From positions 1-43,956 of the forward strand of contig JAJRXT010000054.1 in assembly GCA_024276125.1 (NCBI GenBank): a DNA stretch of 43,956 nucleotides. The letters run 5' to 3'. The notes under the pieces are model-generated. The model worked only from the letters and a program-made list of their open reading frames with translations, ran no database searches and was not told where the DNA came from. Numbering within the stretch: the first letter of the stretch is position 1; every line of letters starts with the position of its first letter. The DNA is from a bacterium. GTDB lineage: Bacteria; SZUA-182; SZUA-191; JAJRXT01. Shown here in pieces: positions 39,635-43,956 of this stretch. The position numbers and the translations under genes were made by a program.

Positions 39635-39973
39635 CTATTTATTACGCTGAAATAAAAAATTAGTAGCAATATACAGCATTCCGCCTAATTCTGCAACTGT
39701 TCCGGCAATTAATGCCAATATAACAGCCTCTGAAAGATTTGCAATTTTTAGCGCAATCAAGAAAGGCAATACCAGAGTTGAAAAGATAGCCGTCGTAAAT
39801 ACCATCATTAGCCAAATTAAAAAATTTGTGCGCATATTGGCGGTTTTTTGTTCCAAAAAGATTTGATTTGCCTTTAGCAAAGCGACAAAGTAATTTTCTG
39901 ATTCTTCATTTTTAAATTCTTCAGTTACTTCTGCAAGCTCTTCCGGTATTTCTATCGTTATTTCTTTACTCAT
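39635..39973 (-). CDS. Small membrane protein with two helices
   Basis: 112 residues from ATG 39973 (MSKEITIEIPEELAEVTEEF). An acidic cytoplasmic N-terminus (about 1-55) is followed by two membrane helices (about 60-83 and 90-107) separated by a short loop. I recognise no family. I preferred the inner ATG over one 48 bp upstream because the upstream segment does not look like protein. The previous gene ends in a clear terminator, so this one needs its own promoter. Confidence 0.5.
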   Translation of the reverse strand: MSKEITIEIPEELAEVTEEFKNEESENYFVALLKANQIFLEQKTANMRTNFLIWLMMVFTTAIFSTLVLPFLIALKIANLSEAVILALIAGTVAELGGMLYIATNFLFQRNK

Positions 39974-40018
39974 AATATAAGAATATTTCTTTAAAGTGTA
40001 ATTAATATACAACTGAAA

Positions 40019-40046
40019 CAAAAAAACCGCCTTTAGCAGGCGGTTT
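40019..40046 (-). terminator. Rho-independent terminator
   Basis: On the minus strand the arms AACCGCC and GGCGGTT with loop TGCTAAA are followed by a T run, about 20 bp after the stop of the ribbon-helix-helix gene. It is the clearest intrinsic terminator in the window. Confidence 0.8.
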
Positions 40047-40067
40047 TAAAAGAATGCTTATTAAAAC

Positions 40068-40277
40068 TTAAGGCAATATTTGCATTTCTATTTTAGATTT
40101 GTCTTTTGGGTTTCTGGAAACTAGGATATTCCCTGCCTCAGTTTCTTCTTTAGCCCATTTATACATCCTGATTGCATTCCTTACAATCTCGCTTAGAGAC
40201 AGACCTGTCTGCTTACTTACCTTGATAAGCGCATCATAAGCTTCATCAGAAATTGTAAAATTTACGCGTCTTTTCAT
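40068..40277 (-). CDS. Ribbon-helix-helix (CopG/Arc-type) DNA-binding protein
   Basis: 69 residues from ATG 40277, preceded by AGGTGGGAAG. RRVNFTISDEAYDALIKVSK followed by TGLSLSEIVRNAIRMYKWAK gives the beta strand and two helices of the RHH fold, usually a dimeric repressor or antitoxin. It is the last gene before a strong terminator and follows a frameshifted gene whose promoter carries a TACGTAC inverted repeat, so autoregulation of this pair is plausible. Confidence 0.75.
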   Translation of the reverse strand: MKRRVNFTISDEAYDALIKVSKQTGLSLSEIVRNAIRMYKWAKEETEAGNILVSRNPKDKSKIEMQILP

Positions 40278-40333
40278 AATACTTCCCACCTATTTTTATT
40301 AAACAATGAAGACGTTAAATTCATTATCCTATA

Positions 40334-40815
40334 TTACAGGGTATTGTTTGTACGCCAAACAGTAACGTACTGTTTAATTTTCTTAATTACTCCAGCTTGT
40401 TTAAGCATTTTTAATGCAGAACAAGATTTAATATCGTCCGTATTAATTATTCCTTTTTCTAGTCCTTCGGCAAACATTACAAAAATTTCATTGAGCTTTT
40501 CAATATCTTGAGACCCCATTTGAGCAAACCTAAGAGCATAATTAATAAAACTAGATAAATCTATCTCGGCTTCTAATTGTTCTATCTCTTCTGTGTTTAG
40601 TATATTATTTGAAGTATTCGTTAGGACGCAAAGAGAAAAACTATTTTGATCTTCTTGTACAGAAAAATCATCCCAAAATAATTCATAACCTTTAATATGC
40701 TCTATTAGTTCTTTATTTTTCCCTCTTTTTCTATTGTCTCTAGTAATTCTACAATTGATTTAGAATCCTCATTACTTATCTCGTGGGACTCTAATATTTC
40801 CAATTCGTTATCCAT
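40334..40815 (-). pseudogene. Unknown protein of about 160 residues, frameshifted
   Basis: ATG 40815 has AGGGAGG six bases upstream and opens MDNELEILESHEISNEDSKS, then IVELLETIEKEGK, but stops at 40705. The adjacent frame continues as KELIEHIKGYELFWDDFSVQ, through LNTEEIEQLEAEIDLSSFIN and FAQMGSQDIEKLNEIFVMFA, to TAA at 40334. A -1 change at GAGGGAAAAATAAAG joins them; one more A in the A5 run would give a continuous gene. Acidic, probably soluble; family not recognised. It shares a promoter with the RHH gene downstream and may be its toxin or target partner. Confidence 0.6.
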
Positions 40816-40862
40816 TTTAAGCCTCCCTTAACCCCATAGCATATTAAACTCACCACACTAAC

Positions 40863-40904
40863 AGTGTACCAATCTTACGTACTTTTGTCAACTTTTTGTA
40901 CGTA
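40863..40904 (-). promoter_or_regulatory. Promoter with TACGTAC inverted-repeat operator
   Basis: On the minus strand TTGACA (40886-40891), a 17-bp spacer and TACACT (40863-40868) precede the frameshifted gene by about 45 bp. TACGTAC (40876-40882) and its reverse complement GTACGTA (40898-40904) flank the -35 hexamer with a 15-bp spacer. That is the expected position for a repressor such as the nearby ribbon-helix-helix protein. Confidence 0.5.
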
Positions 40905-40927
40905 TATTATGCACATTTTTGAGTAAT

Positions 40928-42331
40928 TTACTTTAAGGGTATGCGTACATAGAAAGCGCTTCCGGCTCCCGGTACGCTTTTTACTTGTATTGTTCCTCCG
41001 TGCATTTCTACCAGCTCTTTAGTAATTGCTAGTCCCAGACCGGTTCCTCCCTCTCTGCGGATATTTGAACCGTCTAATTGCCGAAACCGCTCAAATATCT
41101 TAGGAATGTCTTCTTTCTTTATGCCAATACCCGTATCAGATATGCTGATAAGTAAGTCATTGTCTTCTACCTCAGCCGATACAGTGACTCCTCCATCATA
41201 AGTAAACTTAATAGCATTTGATATTATATTCAACAAAATTTGGTTTACTCTGGTTTTATCGGCTAGAAGCGGAGGAAATTTGCCGTCTATATTTTTAGTC
41301 AGGCTTATTTTTTTCTCATCAGCCAGCGGCCTGCATTTATCAAGCACGCTATTTAGGATATCTTCTATATCTAATGTTTCTTTATGAAGCTCCAGCCTGC
41401 CGGATTCAATCTTAGCCAAATCCAATACATCGCTGATTAATACCAGCAAGTGTTCGCCGCTGCTGCAAATAATATCTAAATCATTTTTTTGTAAATCAGA
41501 TATCGGTCCGTCAATGCCTTTTAACATAACCTTGGAAAAACCGATAATGGCATTTAGCGGAGTCCTAAGCTCATGAGACATACTGGCTAAGAATTCAGTT
41601 TTTAGGCGATCCATCTCACGGAGTTTTTCGTTCTGTTCTACAAGAAGAAGGTTTAGTTTTTTCAATTCATTCGTCCGGTTATAAACCATACGAACCATGT
41701 GGTTAAAGGCATTTGTCAACTGCCCGATCTCATCATGGGTGGATATATCTATTTGTTGATCATAATTACCATTGGCGATTACTCTTGCTCCATGAGCAAA
41801 TATACTGATAGGATTAATAACCATAGCGTTTATAATTTTGGATAGTAAAAGTGCGAATGTCATTGAGAGCAGGCCGATTATAATAATACACCAGTTGCGA
41901 ATATAGACAAGCTTGCTGATTGTTTCCTTTAAGGAAATTTCCATACTGATATAACCAATAATTGTACTGCCTGAAGAGCTTGTTTGAGGTGTTATATCAG
42001 GCTCGCCTTCCAACAATGACTCATAATCTATAAGCTCTTCGTTATATGTTTTAACCGGTACGCTAATTTTTAGCGTGCCGGCCTTGATCTCCGAAACATA
42101 TTTATTATTGTTGTTAAATAGGGCAATTGTTGTAAGGGGAATTGCATTAGATGTTTGGGCATGGGTTTTTGAAAGTTGATTAAGCATTACTATTGGCGAC
42201 ACATTTTCGTCAAATACCACAACATGTAGTATGTTTTTCTCTTTGAAGATATTATCTAATAATTGCTTAAGTATTATTTTATCCTTGACCAAAACCCCGT
42301 ATTCACTGTCATATGCCAGGTTTAGAGCCAA
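40928..42331 (-). CDS. Sensor histidine kinase, main part (frameshifted gene)
   Basis: 467 residues: a periplasmic sensor region (1-143), a membrane helix (145-167), a HAMP domain (about 170-222, VINPISIFAHGARVIANGNY), a HisKA domain with phosphoaccepting His253 (ASMSHELRTPLNAIIGFS) and a HATPase_c domain with NIISNAIKF, DTGIGIKKEDI and GGTGLGLAI. All catalytic boxes are intact. The N-terminal anchor lies in another frame at 42322-42516. A missing G in the GGGG run (42337-42340) would restore TENGGISLALNLAYDSEYG, as in related kinases. No response regulator is adjacent. Confidence 0.9.
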   Translation of the reverse strand: MALNLAYDSEYGVLVKDKIILKQLLDNIFKEKNILHVVVFDENVSPIVMLNQLSKTHAQTSNAIPLTTIALFNNNNKYVSEIKAGTLKISVPVKTYNEELIDYESLLEGEPDITPQTSSSGSTIIGYISMEISLKETISKLVYIRNWCIIIIGLLSMTFALLLSKIINAMVINPISIFAHGARVIANGNYDQQIDISTHDEIGQLTNAFNHMVRMVYNRTNELKKLNLLLVEQNEKLREMDRLKTEFLASMSHELRTPLNAIIGFSKVMLKGIDGPISDLQKNDLDIICSSGEHLLVLISDVLDLAKIESGRLELHKETLDIEDILNSVLDKCRPLADEKKISLTKNIDGKFPPLLADKTRVNQILLNIISNAIKFTYDGGVTVSAEVEDNDLLISISDTGIGIKKEDIPKIFERFRQLDGSNIRREGGTGLGLAITKELVEMHGGTIQVKSVPGAGSAFYVRIPLK

Positions 42332-42516
42332 AGAAATACCCCATTTTCGGTATCGGTAATCAGAGTTTTCCTCTGTTGGTAAATGAAAAATAACACAAAA
42401 CTGCCAGCCATTAATATTATAAAAATAATAACAATAGATATTATCTTAACCCTTAATCCAAATTTAGGCTTTTTAGATTCCAGTTGCTTATTTTCATTGT
42501 TATTTGTAGAGTTCAC
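42322..42516 (-). CDS. Histidine kinase N-terminal anchor, in another frame
   Basis: 64 residues from GTG 42516, with GGAG four bases upstream: a hydrophilic, Asn-rich start (NSTNNNENKQLE), then FGLRVKIISIVIIFIILMAG and a helix ending LFFIYQQRKTLITDTENG. This is the first membrane helix of a two-helix sensor kinase. The frame then runs out after FLWL, one base out of register with the kinase at 42331. Its start overlaps the end of the binding-protein gene by 17 bp. Confidence 0.8.
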   Translation of the reverse strand: MNSTNNNENKQLESKKPKFGLRVKIISIVIIFIILMAGSFVLFFIYQQRKTLITDTENGVFLWL

Positions 42517-43432
42517 TTTGCTCCAATATCTCGGGTTGGATTTCCAGCCCTAAGAATTTAGCTACTTTTACATTAATTACCGGGATTATCTTTCGGGGGG
42601 GGATTATTTTATAGGCATCCGGTTTTTTTTGATTAAGCATATCAATCGCCAGCTCGGCCGCCTGTGCCCCCATATCAAAATAGTTTGTTTTTAATGCCAG
42701 CAGTACCCCGTCTTTGATAAATCTGGGGGAGAATCCCAAAATAGGTATTTTATGTCTGGTGGCAGACAAAATTATATGCTTTATGGTTAATTTATTTAAT
42801 ATAACCTCATCCATTGCCAGCCACAGGACTTCTATATTATTCAATACCTCTCTGAGGACTTTAGGAATATCATGGTATGAATGAGCGGCTTCGGGTAATA
42901 GTTTTAAGCCCAGCTGATCGGCCGCCTGTTTAGCTCTTTTTATTTTTTCGTTAGTATTCTCAGGATTGTATATTACACCTATCAGACGTAGATTTTTTTT
43001 AAAGGTTGTTTTTAATATGCGAAACTGTGTTTCAGGAGGAATATTTATAGAAATACCGGCTATATTAGGTTTGTCTAAACCGTATTTTTTCGGTCTGGAG
43101 ACCATGGAGAATACAATAGGTAATTGTTTAAAATTTTCTTTTGCAATTACGGCGGCTTTAGTGCCGATTGCATAAACTATATCAGGTTTTTGGGATTTGA
43201 TTGCAGCTACAATATTTTCTCCCTGTTTTGTATTTTGCTGTAAGTCATATGTTGTAATCTGAGCGCTGTTTACTGATTTAAAACCACTTAATGCTTGATT
43301 ATAGGGTTTGATTGAAGCGCTTTTGATTACTGCAATATTTGCTGCCCGAGCATAGCTCACGCCATATACTAGTAATAACAATAAGCAGCTTAAATACAGT
43401 TTTTGCTTCCATATGTAGGTTTTTTCTGCCAA
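42500..43432 (-). CDS. ABC-type substrate-binding protein (PF04392-like), periplasmic
   Basis: 310 residues with a signal peptide (LYLSCLLLLLVYGVSYARA, cleavage near ARA-AN). IKSASIKPYNQALSGFK, VYAIGTKAAVIAKENFKQLP, IVFSMVSRPKKYGL and IGVIYNPENTNEKIKRAKQA follow the pattern of the ABC_sub_bind (TrpX-like) family. No permease or ATPase gene is near. It overlaps the histidine kinase gene, so it more likely works as the ligand-sensing partner of that kinase than in transport. TTG 43432 is used as start, with AAGGA seven bases upstream and no ATG nearby. Confidence 0.82.
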   Translation of the reverse strand: MAEKTYIWKQKLYLSCLLLLLVYGVSYARAANIAVIKSASIKPYNQALSGFKSVNSAQITTYDLQQNTKQGENIVAAIKSQKPDIVYAIGTKAAVIAKENFKQLPIVFSMVSRPKKYGLDKPNIAGISINIPPETQFRILKTTFKKNLRLIGVIYNPENTNEKIKRAKQAADQLGLKLLPEAAHSYHDIPKVLREVLNNIEVLWLAMDEVILNKLTIKHIILSATRHKIPILGFSPRFIKDGVLLALKTNYFDMGAQAAELAIDMLNQKKPDAYKIIPPRKIIPVINVKVAKFLGLEIQPEILEQSELYK

Positions 43433-43581
43433 TTATATGTCCTTAGCCTGAAGAATTCTCAGAGTTAAGCATAATTGCTATATCTTATAAAATATGCGGG
43501 TCAGTATGTGAGTATACCAACATACAATACCACACATGCTAGTAACATGTTATGTACATATTGCAGGGTAAGAATTATTTA

Positions 43582-43693
43582 GATTGAAAGTTTTTGGGAG
43601 GAGTTGTAAGAACACTTTCTTCAAAAAGGATTCTTAAAGGTTTTGTCTTTTATAAATAAGTTAAACTAATTTTATATCTAACTAAACTTAGCG
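43582..43693. repeat. Partial family-C element
   Basis: GATTGAAAGTTTTTGGGAGG, TTCAAAAAGGATTCTTAAAG and TTTATAAATAAGTTAAACTA correspond to the left half of the element at 35988-36287, read in the opposite orientation. The central palindrome and the other half are missing. Confidence 0.6.
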
Positions 43694-43938
43694 CACCTAA
43701 CGATGTGGAATTGTGGTGTCGGATTCTCAAATCCAACACTGGTTTGAGACTGTCGGGGTCTGAGTACCAGACAGCACATAACGGGTTGTTTTCTTGGGCA
43801 TTAAAATGGGATTTACTATACTAACCTGAGTTCGACATAAGAAAAATTAAAATGTTTTTATATATCAGCTAGTTGGTGTTTTGTATAGATTTGATTGACG
43901 TAAAATTTTTGTAGAAGAGTGACATATCCCCTCTTGCT

Positions 43939-43956
43939 GTAGGGGCGGGTTTGAAA
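43939..43956. repeat. REP-like element cut by the window edge
   Basis: GTAGGGGCGGGTTTGAAA is the left arm of a hairpin nearly identical to that at 29628-29656. The right arm would lie beyond the window. Confidence 0.55.

Larger units (their letters stand above)
43433..43956. other. Intergenic region with repeat fragments
   Basis: No gene seen in the last 524 bp. It contains a partial family-C element (43582-43693), two adjacent hairpins near 43716-43780 (GTGTCGGATTCTCAAATCC and CTGTCGGGGTCTGAGTACCA) and the start of a REP-like element at the window edge. Confidence 0.6.

Noticed and set aside
988-42516. Programmed -1 frameshifting as a common explanation of the four split genes
   Set aside because: Only some sites allow re-pairing after a slip; the GGGG site in the kinase does not, and none has a canonical X XXY YYZ heptamer in the right phase. 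Lost homopolymer bases fit all four.
2945-43956. CRISPR array
   Set aside because: The repeats are dispersed singly, palindromic and of several families; nowhere are there regularly spaced direct repeats with unique spacers, and no cas genes are present.

Overview
The window is from a moderately AT-rich Gram-negative bacterial chromosome. Outer-membrane porin, cytochrome c maturation, LapB-type lipopolysaccharide control, proteobacterial-type yidC and murein recycling genes all point that way. The phylum cannot be fixed from sequence reading. The cysteine-type CcmE and the CxCxC-type CcmH recall deltaproteobacterial and uncultured lineages, and the dense short palindromic repeats suggest an environmental, possibly metagenome-derived genome.

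Layout. 1-260 holds an IS630-like relic. 438-8864 (+) carries ccmE-ccmF-ccmH-yidC, then pdxJ-acpS and a membrane-embedded spermidine-synthase-like protein. 9005-11888 (+) is a porin, a receiver protein that lacks its phosphoacceptor Asp, and a receiver-GGDEF diguanylate cyclase. 12018-14917 (-) is an aminotransferase with a premature stop, a small exported protein, a DUF3842 protein and a single-domain response regulator. 14972-16600 is almost gene-free: a graveyard of IS256-type transposase and tyrosine-integrase remnants beside tRNA-Leu(GAG). 16722-29510 (-) is mostly housekeeping: gpmI, a broken PIN gene with its partner, a LapA-LapB fusion, rsfS, nadD, proA, a methyltransferase, a decayed REP-associated transposase, a dGTPase-like HD hydrolase, a 56-aa zinc-ribbon protein, proB, and a TPR/DUF3857/transglutaminase lipoprotein. 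29788-35991 (+) has a HepT-MntA pair, a metallo-beta-lactamase-fold hydrolase, a dCMP deaminase, a two-domain oxidoreductase and anmK. 36282-43432 (-) has a YggS protein, an orphan nucleotidyltransferase, a large membrane protein, a ribbon-helix-helix regulator next to a frameshifted gene, and a histidine kinase with a periplasmic binding protein.

Two themes stand out. First, the intergenic spaces are packed with at least four families of short palindromic or MITE-like repeats. One has GTAG and CTAC feet and flanks a decayed RAYT transposase, so it looks like a REP/RAYT system; several copies supply the stop codon or last codons of host genes. Second, an unusual number of genes are interrupted. 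ccmF, ccmH, the gene at 40334-40815 and the histidine kinase each need a -1 frame change at a homopolymer. The PIN gene needs a +1 change, and the aminotransferase has an in-frame TAG. Homopolymer indels, real or from sequencing, explain this better than programmed frameshifting.

No CRISPR array, rRNA or intact prophage is visible.
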